Origin: Opisthocomus hoazin
Taxonomy: Eukaryota > Chordata > Aves > Opisthocomiformes > Opisthocomidae
Length of the DNA stretch: 64,000 bases
Reading direction: 5' to 3'
Assembly: GCF_030867145.1 (NCBI RefSeq)
Contig: NC_134421.1
Coordinates: forward strand, 22,947,979-23,011,978
Shown: piece by piece, positions 1-10,918 of the stretch
Layout: the number at the start of each line of letters is the position of its first letter
How positions within the stretch are numbered: position 1 is the stretch's first letter
Notes under the pieces: generated by a model
Databases searched by the model: none
Told to the model about the DNA's origin: nothing
The model's input: the letters and a program-made list of their open reading frames with translations, nothing else
Position numbers and translations under genes: made by a program

Positions 1-553
1 ATCATGAAGTACAGTAGTCTAAGCTGCATGACATAGATGTATATATAGGAATAGATACCTCTTAAGTCGGCATTGTCCCTGCTGAAAAATAAGGCTAAAG
101 TGAAAGTAAACGCTAGTGATTTCCCCCCCCTTCCCAGGAGAATCAGGGGAAACTTTCCAACTCTTTTTTTTTTTTTTTTTCCCAAAGACACTTTCAAAAA
201 CACCCTTGAGTATCAGACAGCAACACATTTTATTTTTAAGGAAAAAAAATAATCAGTATAGTATTTGGCTTAAAACCAAAATTAATTGCTGCATCAGCAT
301 CTAATAACGAAGTTTATTTCATCCTAATACTGAGAATGCCCTAATTAATATAACACAAGAGTAACAGTATGTCGGGAGCAACCCTCGTTATACATGTACA
401 AAAGCGTCGAAGAACAGCATCACAATTTCCAGTAATTTCAGTTTATAGAACAGAGTTAGTATTTCCCCTAGAATTATATGAATTGTTTCAGAAAATGAAC
501 TGAGTTTGCCAACACATTCTGAGCGTAGCACATGAAGAATAGAATGGATTTAC
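1..553 (-). other. NUDT4 intron 4 (partial)
   Basis: This is the part of the intron downstream of exon 4 that falls in the window. It is AT-rich and contains a T17 run (A17 in NUDT4 sense). I read it in all frames for the EWFKVEDAIKV segment of the last exon and did not find it, so that exon lies further left. Confidence 0.85.
164..180. repeat. T17 homopolymer
   Basis: A run of 17 T lies in NUDT4 intron 4. It follows a smaller C8 run at about 123-130. It is simple-sequence DNA with no sign of a retroposed body beside it. Confidence 0.9.
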
Positions 554-641
554 CTATATTAACTGAATCCTCCCAGTCTTCCAGTATTTCTGTCACGGTA
601 AGAACATAAACATATGTCCTATGCTTCCGATCCTGGTTCTG
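554..641 (-). CDS. NUDT4: NUDT4 coding exon 4 (from residue 86; optional first Gln)
   Basis: The exon encodes (Q)NQDRKHRT-YVYVLTVTEILEDWEDSVNI plus the first base of a Gly codon, the beta-sheet core after the Nudix helix. The acceptor is a tandem NAGNAG: AAG at 644-642, then CAG at 641-639. Use of the first gives an 88-nt exon starting with CAG (extra Gln86, DIPP2 beta type). Use of the second gives an 85-nt exon starting at 638 (alpha type). The donor after position 554 is G/GTAAAT, phase 1. The next exon, which should begin by completing Gly then Arg-Lys, is not in the window. Confidence 0.95.
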
Positions 642-3020
642 CTTGAATATTAGAAACAGACATTTTAATGCACAGCAAAAAATAACTTGTAGACTTACCT
701 CTGAAGGATACTTGCCAGCCAAACCTGGCTTTTATTTTCACCAAGCATCTGTACTGAGTAGGCCCCAAAAGATCAGAAAACTGAAGTTTTAATTGAAACA
801 ACAGCCTGTCTATTTTACTAGGTTAAAAAAAACCCCAAACCACCGCAAGCAAATTTGAAGATCCTGAAGTTGGGATCAAACCATGTTCTTGATCATCCAA
901 TTTAATATTAGCAGCTGCTGATTAGCACTACCCATCACTTATCTGTTACACATGTAAGTTACCGTGGTAAGAGTGCATTTGCTAAAACTGTTTCTGCAAC
1001 TCATGTTCCTAGACAAAAGGTTATTCAAAAAACCTTTGCAGGCTGGATCCACTGCATCACGTGGCCAGATCATCTATGCAATGCTGGCTATAAAGTTTCA
1101 CTCAGTAAGTGAGACAAATTAAATCGGCTATGTTTGCAATCATGACAAATGCAAAAATCATTACCATCTGTTCACTTGACAGGTCTGCCACGCTAGCAGC
1201 GCGAGCTGCCTGTTTGGGAAGCGCACGTGTTTTGAACAGGGCGAGTCGAACAGAGACTGAGAGCGCCCGTCTGCTCAGGGCAGGGTTGCTGTGCCGCAGC
1301 CGGTCCACGTGCGGTCTGGGCAGACGACGGTACTCCCTGCTAGCTCCAGAGCAGGCCAGCAGCACGCTCCCAGAGGCGCCACCCTGCTAACCAAACCATA
1401 CTGGCCCTTGGAAAAGAACTGACCTCCTAGAAAACCCAGCACCATCTACGATTACAACTATATTAAGAACCAAGAGATGTTATGCCCTAGCTCTCCTTAC
1501 AGATGGTTTTATCCTTTTGCCAATAACCATTCCCACTTAATTCTGTTTCACTACAAGCTTAGTATAAACTGTTGTGCTTTACTAGGAAATAAAAATACTC
1601 CAAGACAGTTGTTTGTCAATATGACTATTAAAGGGAGTAAATACACCTATTAAAAAACTCTTTTCTGGCTGTAGTTCCAGAACACAAGGACTCAGCAGCA
1701 GTATCATTTCCATTTTCTGTTTACTTCTGTCTCCAGGTCACAATGTGTAGCCCCCCCAATGGTACTAACAACTGTTTGTGGGGCCATGTTATGAAAATGA
1801 ATTAGAGCCTTGATTTAAGTTAGCAGTAACCTAGAAAAGTGCTGATCTTACCACATATTTTATCTCCTCTGGCCTAGATGGTGGTATATGGCTTCAGAAG
1901 AACAGACAGCTCAATTACTAAAGAACCATCATCCCCTGCAGCTCCTGTTTTAAGGCAACAAGGTGACAGCTATCCTGTCTTTGGTCCGAGCTGGAAAGTA
2001 TAGAATACTTCTATAGCCTAACCAACAGAGTTAAAAACAGGCTAATTTTTACTGCGTAGGACCATCCACGTGTATTCATAAACCCAAAACAAATCAGAAA
2101 AAGGGTACAGATATAGTGAATGCTACTAATTACAAACAGGAACTTTTCTAATTTTGTCATGGTTTCCATACTTCACAATGGGAACATCTTCAGCACTGTA
2201 TCAAGCAGCCATACACAACCAAGTAATATTTCACATAGGAAATCTCCACAAGGAATACTCCAAAAGTTGCTTGCATAATTACACTGTGAAGATTCATACC
2301 CAACTACTAGAATGAGTGGACTTCCACTCTCACATAGCATACACCACAACAGAAATGTTGGATGTATTATGATCTGAAGACTCGCACCTACATTTCTACA
2401 GCCTACTCCTGCCTAGAACCTGAGCAGAAGTGGGCAATGCCAACACTAGAAGAAAGTTATACCTACTATGCATCCCTGTGCTATCAGTAGTTCAGAGTCT
2501 GATATTTACGCTACAAAATACAAGTTTTGAACTACATAGTATTGCTAAAGGTTAGATTTATCTGTAACTCAAAGCATTAGCTTTTTTAGTGAATCACAAC
2601 CATAATGAGATACTTCATATACAGACCTATCAATTTAGGTGTATGAAAATTGACAAGTTACTTCAGCAAAATCTAATCAGAAAGAAAAAGTCAAAATATT
2701 GCCCCAAAACAGGCATGTGTGACATTTCAGAAACCCTGCAGCTATCAATGTTCGTGTCACTTTTATTGAAAAAAAAACCTTCTAGATGTTGCCTGAGTAC
2801 CAATTTAATCTTTCCAGGAAAGTTCTAAGTATTTTGAAATCTTCCTATTCAAACCTTCGCACATCATGTAACAACTAAAGGAAAACAACTGTCTAAAACA
2901 CCATTTCCAGTAGCATTGCAAAATTAAGTTGGATTCTGTTGTGTAGATGTTAAATTTCTGTAGTTTATCAACTCTCACAGAAAAACCACATTGCTTTTAA
3001 AAGGTAAAAAAATAGCTCAC
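642..3020 (-). other. NUDT4 intron 3
   Basis: The intron is about 2.4 kb, with GTGAGC at its 5' end and the tandem AAGCAG acceptor at its 3' end. Its last 3 nt become exon when the downstream AG of that pair is used. It is AT-rich except for a 200-bp CpG-rich block at 1185-1388. No other exon is supported. Confidence 0.9.
1185..1388. other. CpG-rich block inside an AT-rich intron
   Basis: About 200 bp are GC-rich with about 17 CpG dinucleotides by hand count, while the sequence on either side has almost none. It contains two CACGTG E-boxes (1224-1229 and 1306-1311) and is open in one frame on each strand (1109-1390 plus, 1102-1365 minus). Neither translation resembles a family I know. It could be a small orphan CpG island (regulatory element or promoter), a fragment of a retroposed GC-rich sequence, or an unrecognised repeat. 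I see no good donor that would make it an exon. Confidence 0.55.
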
Positions 3021-3065
3021 CTCAAATATCCCAAGCAGTCTGCCTAGCTTTCCCTTTACTCCAGC
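3021..3065 (-). CDS. NUDT4: NUDT4 coding exon 3 (residues 71-85, 45-nt small exon)
   Basis: A 45-nt exon encodes AGVKGKLGRLLGIFE. It completes the Nudix box with A71-G72-V73 and continues into the next strand. It has a pyrimidine-rich acceptor ending TTTTGTAG and a strong donor GAG/GTGAGC, both in phase 0. It is too short for an ORF scan and was found by looking for the residues missing between the box in exon 2 and QDRKHRT in exon 4. KGKLGRLLG is the NUDT4 form, where NUDT3 has KGTLGRLVG. Skipping it would keep the frame but delete the end of the catalytic signature. Confidence 0.96.
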
Positions 3066-6000
3066 CTACAAAACAAACAGTAAGAACTGTTAACGTGCTT
3101 TTTAATTTAAAAAAATCCCTAAAATATCAGTACCAGCCTCCACATAAGCATAAGTGAATTACTCCTCCTTATTATGGTTATTTAAGCAAGTGTTTTACCA
3201 CAAGTTTTAATTAGACAGTGCTGTATTACTTCTGGAGTTTCTAGTTTTAAAGTACTTAGAGCATAAGAACACAAAACTTTGTCCTAGTGAGTGGATCAAA
3301 GAATGCATAAATCTTTGAAGTTTTCCATCCAGAACAAAATACTGTTTTACTTACCATGTTCTTTGTGTACTGTATTTTATTAGAGATGAATGATATTCAA
3401 TACTGAAATAATCCAGGGAAGTAGACAGAATTTATAGTATAGTAATAAATCTAGAGAAGGAATCATTAAAACACCATTGCTATTTTACACAGAAACTTAA
3501 GTCTAAGTCTTCAAAATACAATAACAAATGGAACTGTAGGTTACTAGGTGGATCTTGCAGCGTAATGACTTCATGTACGCTAGATTTCATATGAAAGTAT
3601 AGTTTTTGGCATGTAAGCCTAAAGCCAAATTTATATCCCCAATACTCCACAAACAGTTTTGAATTCTTTTCATAGTTAATAACATTAGAAAATGCTTTTA
3701 ATTTAGAGTTTTACTCCAGCTTTTAATAACAACCCCTATGCGTATCAGCCTGCGCTTAGTAATTTTTATCAATACAGTTAAGGTGGTCATTATGTTCTAA
3801 GACGCTAGGGTTTGTTTTTCCCTGAAGTAATATATAATACCTCTTCCAACAGAAGTTGTTTATGATAATCCATTTATTCGAAACAAATCTGAGTCCATAC
3901 GCCTGAGGCATAAAAACATATGTAGTCTACTCGTAGACAAAGTCATATTTACATTTTTTTTTGTCTTATTGTATAACTGATATTTAAAATAGAGCTTCTT
4001 AGCACTAAGATGACTTTTCCAGCCTTCAGTCTTTGTTTCCAGCTTTAACCAAAGAAAGTTACTGGTGTCACATGTCTTTATATAAAGGACCATATGGATC
4101 TTAATTGCATTTTAATGAGTAACTCAGACAACTGGGCAGGCTTTAGCAGTAAGTCTGATCAAGATCTTACAAGTGAATGTTTTCTGCATATTTCCTTTTA
4201 AAGAAAGCAGATGGCTGGTGTTATTTAAGTGCTTTTGATGCAGGAAGTCTGATTGCAGCCCCTGCAACTCAACAAGTATTTGGCTTATCTAGAGCAAGAG
4301 CTAGCCTAAAGTTAATGCAAAACTACATTTCATATTCTTCTGGTTGTCTGCTGTGATGAGAGAGGTACCTGTTAGAGCCTATGAAGCTGAAATATGTAAC
4401 GACCTGCTGGGTGAGAGATGAGGCAGCACATTAATTATGAAAGTGACAGCCCCTTATTTCCGTCTGAAAGGGTCAGCGATGCCACAACAAGCACTAAAGA
4501 CTGCTTGGGCTTTACACTGGGTAATGAAAAAGCATTTATTAGGCTAAAGGAACACACGCTGAAGAAATGTTTAAGTTTTACTGATCAGTCCTAATTTCTT
4601 CAACATTACAGTATCTTTTAAAAAAGCAAAGCAGAACCTAAAAGGCTAGAAACTTATGCTTCGGTCCCCAATTTTTGCCCTTCTTACACAGCAGTATCTA
4701 GGAATCACTATATCATTTAAAATCTCTAATTTGTGGCAAATTGAACAACTAAAAAAAGCAATTTTCCATCATCCTATTCCATCAAGTCCAAGTGTGCAGT
4801 TTTGGCTGTGCAAGTTTTGTAATTTCTTCATTTCTTTCCTAAAGTTGCAGCAAAGAACAAGACTGTTTAATATCCTTAAAGATATGGCAAGATATGGCTT
4901 AACAGCGTGTCAGAGAGCTGTGTATAAACTCTGCAGGTTTCTCAAATGTTAAGAAATGCTTTTCCAAGTGCCAAGAACTGCTCTAAAGGGGACTATGCTC
5001 TACCAGAGGGAGGGGAAAAAAACGACTCCGCACCCCGCAAGATTTTAGAACTCTTTAAGAAGTCCTAGCCAAAGCCTTATTTATATTACAAAGATTTCTT
5101 GAAGGCAGGCCTATGGCAACAGGACTGTTGAAGCACAAAGAAACTCACCATCAAGAGATGCAGGAGGGTTTCTCTGAACTGCTAAGAGGGAGTCTGACAA
5201 TTAACTGATATCCAACTCATGGCACAAACACCATGACCAGGCAAGCTTACACATACAGAATAACTTCCATAGAGAAGTTTTTTTCAACTTATTAGTACCC
5301 CATAGTCACAATGTGGCTTTTATCAGCAATGTTACTCTAAGTGGAATTTACTTAACAGCTGCTGCATTCTCCCTCCAAACAAATCAGTGGTTTAAACAAA
5401 CACTCTTAACTGAGTAATGCTGAATAAAACAACTGTAAGCACCCTATTACATTAAGTGTAAAAATTCCCCAAAGGTTATAATGAAGCTTTTGTGCAACCA
5501 GGTGTTGCTGTGTAAATGTGATTACTGTCACTGATGCCTAGTTACTCTGTAGGCACAGATATGAGCTTTCAAAATGTAGCATAATTCCTGCAGATAGTAG
5601 CATCTTTTGAAACCTCTATACCCAAAAGTATAAAAAGGTGGTAACTAGAGTCTCATGATTTTTCTCTGAAAGCAATATATTCAACTGAATCTTCTTCATA
5701 GTTTAAAAAGTACCATTAAACAGACTGATTTTTTTTAAAAAGCCCCTTTTCTAACAAAAGTATTTTTTCCACGTTCTTACCTTAATGTATTTCCTCCAAA
5801 ACGTGTCAAAATTAAGTGCTACAGGACCAAGAAATGCTTCAGCTTTTTCCCTAGGAAGTAAACTAAAATTCCCACTTCCTTAATCATAAGCTTCTAATCC
5901 AATACATTGGTTAAGTTCTTAAGACTTTGAACCATTTTGTCTCTAATAAAGTTATCTTTCTTCCTTTGGCCATGATGTGCCCATGGCTGTTAAAATACAG

Positions 6001-8921
6001 TTCTAAGTAAACAGAATCCTAGAGGCTACAATAAGCGAGTGAGACAGTCTGAACTTTGGAGAGAAAAGCCTGAAAAAACCCAGCATTTCTTTTGGCAGAC
6101 AAGCATTGAATTAAGTGCTACACCTCCCCAGAAGGATCCCCTAAGGAAGTCTATGGGCACTATGTCAATAAGATCTCAAACCTGAATTTATGCATATATT
6201 TTATTAGGAGTCTAAATCCAAGGACAAGAGGGAAAATTGGCCACTTCATCCCATAATCTCTCTGGCCTGGAGGCTGTTCACTGCTGGCAGCTCCAGACAC
6301 ACTGCAGCCACAGATGTGCAGTCAGACTTGCCTTTTGTTGCCTGTAGATGGAGCAAGAGTCATGCTGCCCTTCGATTTTTAGACCAACAGTCTACCAGAA
6401 CAGAAAGTTGCATAAAATCTGGAAGAGCTGAAGAGTTACTTTTAACTGTGGGATCTGTTGGCTAGTAAAAGTCTTCAGTGGCTAGGCTCCTGAAGGCATG
6501 GTGCAAGATTATTCCTGCCCTTTCTTGCATACTCTTATAAAACCCAAAGGGTTTCACTGTACCTGCCACAATCCTTCAGCTAGAAGGGTGTTTTATTTAT
6601 TTTTTTTAAAGTACCTACCTAGTCCTAGTCTGCACCACCCAATCATTTTTCAAATACCAGATGCTCACTGGAACAGATTCCTCTGCTTCCTGTGACAGGT
6701 CACAGAAAATGCTACTGCCATTTTCACTGTTGCAGCAGATTAACCTTCAGGATCAGCCTCTTCTCAGAAGAGAAGATTCCTCCCAGACTTATGTGAATAT
6801 TTTTTGGTAGGCATTGCAATATACTACCACGTACAAACAAAGCAAGAGTCTCATTTTTTGGTGAGACAGAGGAAGAAACAGTGCTCCTTCCATTTAAGAG
6901 GCCAGACATCATCAGCTTGCCACCCTTGTTTTGCGTGTTGCATTTCTCTTTGAACACCACATATGCAAACTACTCTTATTTCCATCTTTCACACTACCCA
7001 ATTAAAGAGTAAGCTCCAAATTCATTAACAGAGTAGCTCTTCATTCAGATGAGGTTTAATACCTGTCTGGTATTGCTTTATATGGTAACTTCGTTTTGGT
7101 ATTCTGTTTTCAGGTTTGTAAAAACTAATTGTACCTAAGGAACTTCACAGGTTATCACAATGACTGTAGCCTGTGAAATGGCAGACAAACTTAAATTAAA
7201 TTAATACCGAACATTTAGTAGAGGTAAAAACCCAAATCACTAACACGAATAGAACTTAAGGATAAAAAACAAAAACAATCTGGAGTCATGCACACAGGCA
7301 GACTATAGAGCAACTGCAGCGCATATAGATTTGACTACAAAGATCTCTGCTTGGGTTTTAAAACAAAGATTTTAAATACACAACTGTTGGTGGGAAAGTG
7401 AGGGATACTTAAAGCCAGTGGGCTATCATATTGTAAGCCATTAGCACTCCTACCATCAAGAAATACCATTACAACTCCCACTATCAGGTTCTTAATTTTA
7501 ATAAATTAATGGAAACCGATTCTTAGTTTGTGCATGACCCAATACTGAAGAAGCACAGTTCAAACCAGTGCCACAGCGTGCCTTCTTTGACGTTTATTCA
7601 TTCACAAAAACTCTTAACAGTTCACTGTACTGTAACCTGCTTGCCAGGTGACATTGACCTTAGCATAAAAATAGAAACCTCTAGAAAGGTTAGCATGAAT
7701 TTCCATGGCTCAAGTCAAAACCCTGAACACCACTCTGGCTTTTCTTTAAAAATGGTGCTTTGCAGTCTCAGCACACAAGATTGAGCCTGTAGCTGACGAA
7801 TATTTTACTTCAGGGCATGAACTTTTAACACTTGTCAGCTACATAAGCTATCAAACCCTGGAAACTCTGAAGCTGTAGAACCAGTGACACCAAGTGATTT
7901 TTGCTTATTAAAGCCCCTAGCCTTTGGAAAAATCTTGGTCTTTGCAAGCACAGCTCAGGGCTGAACACAGCTGGCAGTTTGTGTCTTACTCCAGAACACC
8001 AAGAAAAAAGTGTAGTCACTGTAGGAAAAGTGAGTAAAAACCAGTTTAACTTCTGAGCAAAATGACCCTGATGCCACCACTCAAGAGCTTCAGATTTGCT
8101 AGGTTCTTTTCTTTAGAAACATTTTCTCTTGTGATGTATAAACACTGATGTCGCTGGACTTTTTCCAGTCATTTACTACATGCAGCTTTTCTATCACAAA
8201 ACCTCTTACTGAAAGTTTGATGGCAACACATATATTCTAAGTAGCTACAATACAGCGTAGTGTACTGTACACTAAAAAGTAGGCAAATGCTTTGATTAAG
8301 CCACATTTACATGCCCCTAGTGTGATAGCACTTGAACAAAACACTGTCAAAAGAGTAAGAGGGAAGGAGGCCGACATCTGTCTTTCAGGATTCAAAACAC
8401 TCTCGGTTGCAGAGTACTGCAATTCTTGACCAAAACCACCACGATGCACAGGAAAGTCTTTTGCTTTGCCCTGACAAAGAAGTGAGGGCAAAACAACACT
8501 GAACTATAGAAGGACTGCTTCACATCATAACAGCAGGTACTCCTATTTTTCACTTTGTGATTTGCTCTATTCTTTTTTTCTTTTTGCTTGCTGGTGTGAA
8601 AGCACACCCAAAGGGAAAAAGATCATTCAGAAGCAACTAATATTTTGGTATCTGTACGGAGCAGAGAAGTTTACAGTGTCTGGGTAGTATGTGCACTCTG
8701 ACTGGGCTTTTATATCAACAGATAAATTAGTACTGAGTTTATACAATATCATGTAATATTCTATACCCATTCCTTAGCTATCCCAGCTTAACCTTCCTCA
8801 ACACTCATGGCCAATACGCTGCACCACTGCAGAAATTTGCAAGCAGAGCTCCAGCAAAGCCAGGACTTGGAAGTGTTCTGCAGTATATTCTCAGGGCAGG
8901 ACCACGTGTAGCAGAAAACTT

Positions 8922-9078
8922 CCAGGGAGGTTGTGGAGTCTCCTTCTCTGGAGATATTCAAGACCCGCCTGGACAAGGTCCTGTGCAGCTTGCTGTAGGT
9001 GACCCTGCTTCGGCAGGAGGGTTGGACTAGATGACCCACAGAGGTCCCTTCCAACCCCGAACATTCTGTGATTCTGTG
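8922..9078 (+). mobile_element. CR1 LINE 3' fragment
   Basis: A 157-bp 5'-truncated CR1. It begins at CCAGGGAGGTTGTGGAGTC, runs through GGTTGGACTAGATGACC and the segment GGTCCCTTCCAACCCC, and ends ATTCTGTGATTCTGTG, the CR1 terminal octamer repeat. Its first 60 bases (8923-8982) are identical to 60984-61043, so both belong to one subfamily. GAAAACT occurs just before (8914-8920) and at the end (9078-9084), a possible short target duplication. Confidence 0.93.
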
Positions 9079-9263
9079 AAAACTAGTTGTCAGCCCCGAG
9101 GTCACAACTCTCACTCCTATACTACTTTGCTACAAAAAGTCAGCCTGAGAAGTGGGTGTTCTGCACTCCCTGCAAGCTGAGAAGCTAGACCACTTGGGCA
9201 GCTTTCAATAGTTGGTCAAACCCCACAGCAACTTTATGGGTGTCTGTCTCTTTCTAAATAGCA

Positions 9264-9532
9264 AGTGATAGGACAAGAGGAAAGGGCCTCAAGTTGCAGC
9301 AGGGGAGGTTTAGATGGGATATTAGGAAAAATTTATTCACTGAAAGGGTCATCAAGCATTGGAAGAGGCTGCCCAGGGAAGTGGTTGAGTCATCATTCCT
9401 GGAGGTATTTAAAAGACATGTAGATGTGGTGCTTAGGGACATGGTTTAGTGGGACTTGGCAGTGTTAGCTTTACGGTTGGACTCAAATCTTAAGGGTCTT
9501 TTCCAACCGAAGTGATTCTATGCTTCTGTGAT
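9264..9532 (+). mobile_element. CR1 LINE 3' fragment, second subfamily
   Basis: This 5'-truncated CR1 starts at AGTGATAGGACAAGAGG and continues through GGAAGAGGCTGCCCAGGGAAG to TTCCAACCGAAGTGATTCTATG. The middle (GACTTGGCAGTGTTAGC) differs from the neighbouring copy at 8922, so the two are separate insertions of different subfamilies. It is diverged at its 3' end. Confidence 0.9.
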
Positions 9533-10807
9533 GACATACTAGCTGCAGACAGGAGCCTTCCCGATGGTCCATTCTTCACCACTAGAGAAAAAACAAACAT
9601 ATGACTACAGTTCGTCAGCTCTAGTTTGACATGGAGATGAGATTTTACTATCCCTCATCTTGGACTGTGCCTTAGGTCTGATGAACAATTAAAACTACCA
9701 GTGTTCAGAACACTGAGCCAGTGATCCTGTGCTTTTTAATCCCACCCATCAACTCATCACAGCAGGAAGTGCCAGGACAGTCCCCAGAGGTGCTACTACT
9801 GCCTTGCATTCCTAGAATCCTAAATCTTTGCTCCTTATACACACTAATTAGCAGCAACATCAGCAGGTTTTGTGAATAGTAGTAGACAAACTGGTACGAG
9901 AAAAAACTGTTTAAGGCTACTAGAAATTCTGTAATTCACTGACTTGCCAGCATGCAGCCACTTTCTGCAAAACCTTATACCTTCTATTTAAGAGGTATGA
10001 TACAAAGTGTTAAGAATAAATCTATAGTCACTTACACACCACATAATTTCTAGCTAAATCAAGTATGTAGTTTTTCTCGACATTTTATTTGGCTTACAGT
10101 GTTGGCTCTTAGATATTCAAGTAACATTTAAGATTAACAGTTTGATCAGGAAAAATAAATAGCAAGTTGAAAAAATAGAATTTTGAATTTTAAATTTAAC
10201 TACCATACTAGAGTGGGAAACTGCATTAATTCATCAAGACTTAAAACTCTGTTTTGCACAGGGGGAGAGACAGAAAGGCAGACTCTACCTATGGTGCTTT
10301 CTTTAGAGGTAACCAGCCCTAAAGGTACTTAATGAGGCCCTTTTACTGTTGAATCCTCAACTGCTTAGATACATCAGTTTCTAATCCATTTCGTTTGGAA
10401 TCTCCTCAAAGGTCTGTTTATTTCTTGTGTAGCTACACATTAATGGTTCATCCACCTTCAGTCTGTTCTAGGAGAGCTGCGAGTCAAACACTTTCTGCAC
10501 ACAGAAATGCTACACTACTATAATATGTCATTTGGCATAAGTCACAGTTCCACATCCAGTAAGCGTTTATAAGAGCAGACAGAAACTTAGCTGTGAAATG
10601 AAAGCATGCTGGGAAGCAAGCTGATTAGTTCACCTCACCACACTATACCCCAATTCTAACACACAGAACTGCAGTTCTTTAAACTTCACAAACACAGAAG
10701 TCTCAGTCAAATCCTGGATTAAAGGAGGTAAGAGTTCCTTCTTTCTTCTTGATTCCCATCAGAAGACAACAGCAGCAGAAAGAAGCTGGGTTTTTTTGTT
10801 TTGTTAC

Positions 10808-10918
10808 CTCTTCATACACCTCTCTGACAGCTGCTCCCCCTGGCTCTTCTTCTGGTTCCATTCCTCCACCTGGTACAATCCATTGATCTGGGTATCGGCT
10901 ACTGCTTACCAACAGCAC
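10808..10918 (-). CDS. NUDT4: NUDT4 coding exon 2 (residues 34-70, most of the Nudix box)
   Basis: The exon is 111 nt and encodes VLLVSSSRYPDQWIVPGGGM through AAVREVYEE. It carries most of the Nudix signature GX5EX7REUXEEXGU: G51, E57, R65-E66-V67 and E69-E70. In this family the glutamates of the REUXEE segment bind the divalent metal and E70 is central to catalysis. The triple glycine 50-52 is the family's GGG before the box. The acceptor is an AG preceded by ATTTAT, with a weak pyrimidine tract. The donor reads GAG/GTAACA. Both junctions are phase 0. Residues Y42, Q45 and G60-G61 follow NUDT4 rather than NUDT3. Confidence 0.96.

Larger units (their letters stand above)
3066..10807 (-). other. 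NUDT4 intron 2
   Basis: The intron is 7.7 kb, from donor GTAACA after exon 2 to acceptor TTTGTAG before exon 3. Two CR1 fragments sit at 8922-9078 and 9264-9532, both antisense to the gene. Elsewhere it is AT-rich unique sequence, and no coding exon is supported. Confidence 0.9.

Noticed and set aside
1..553. Last NUDT4 exon (EWFKVEDAIKV region) in the left edge
   Set aside because: No frame in this stretch encodes it, so it must lie outside the window.
1240..1260. Minus-strand GTTCGACTC, similar to a Pol III B box
   Set aside because: There is no A box at the right distance and no cloverleaf, so a tRNA or tRNA-derived SINE is not supported.
1102..1390. Overlapping 87- and 93-codon frames as an alternative NUDT4 or antisense exon
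   Set aside because: No recognisable protein, no convincing donor on either strand, and openness is explained by the CpG-rich composition.
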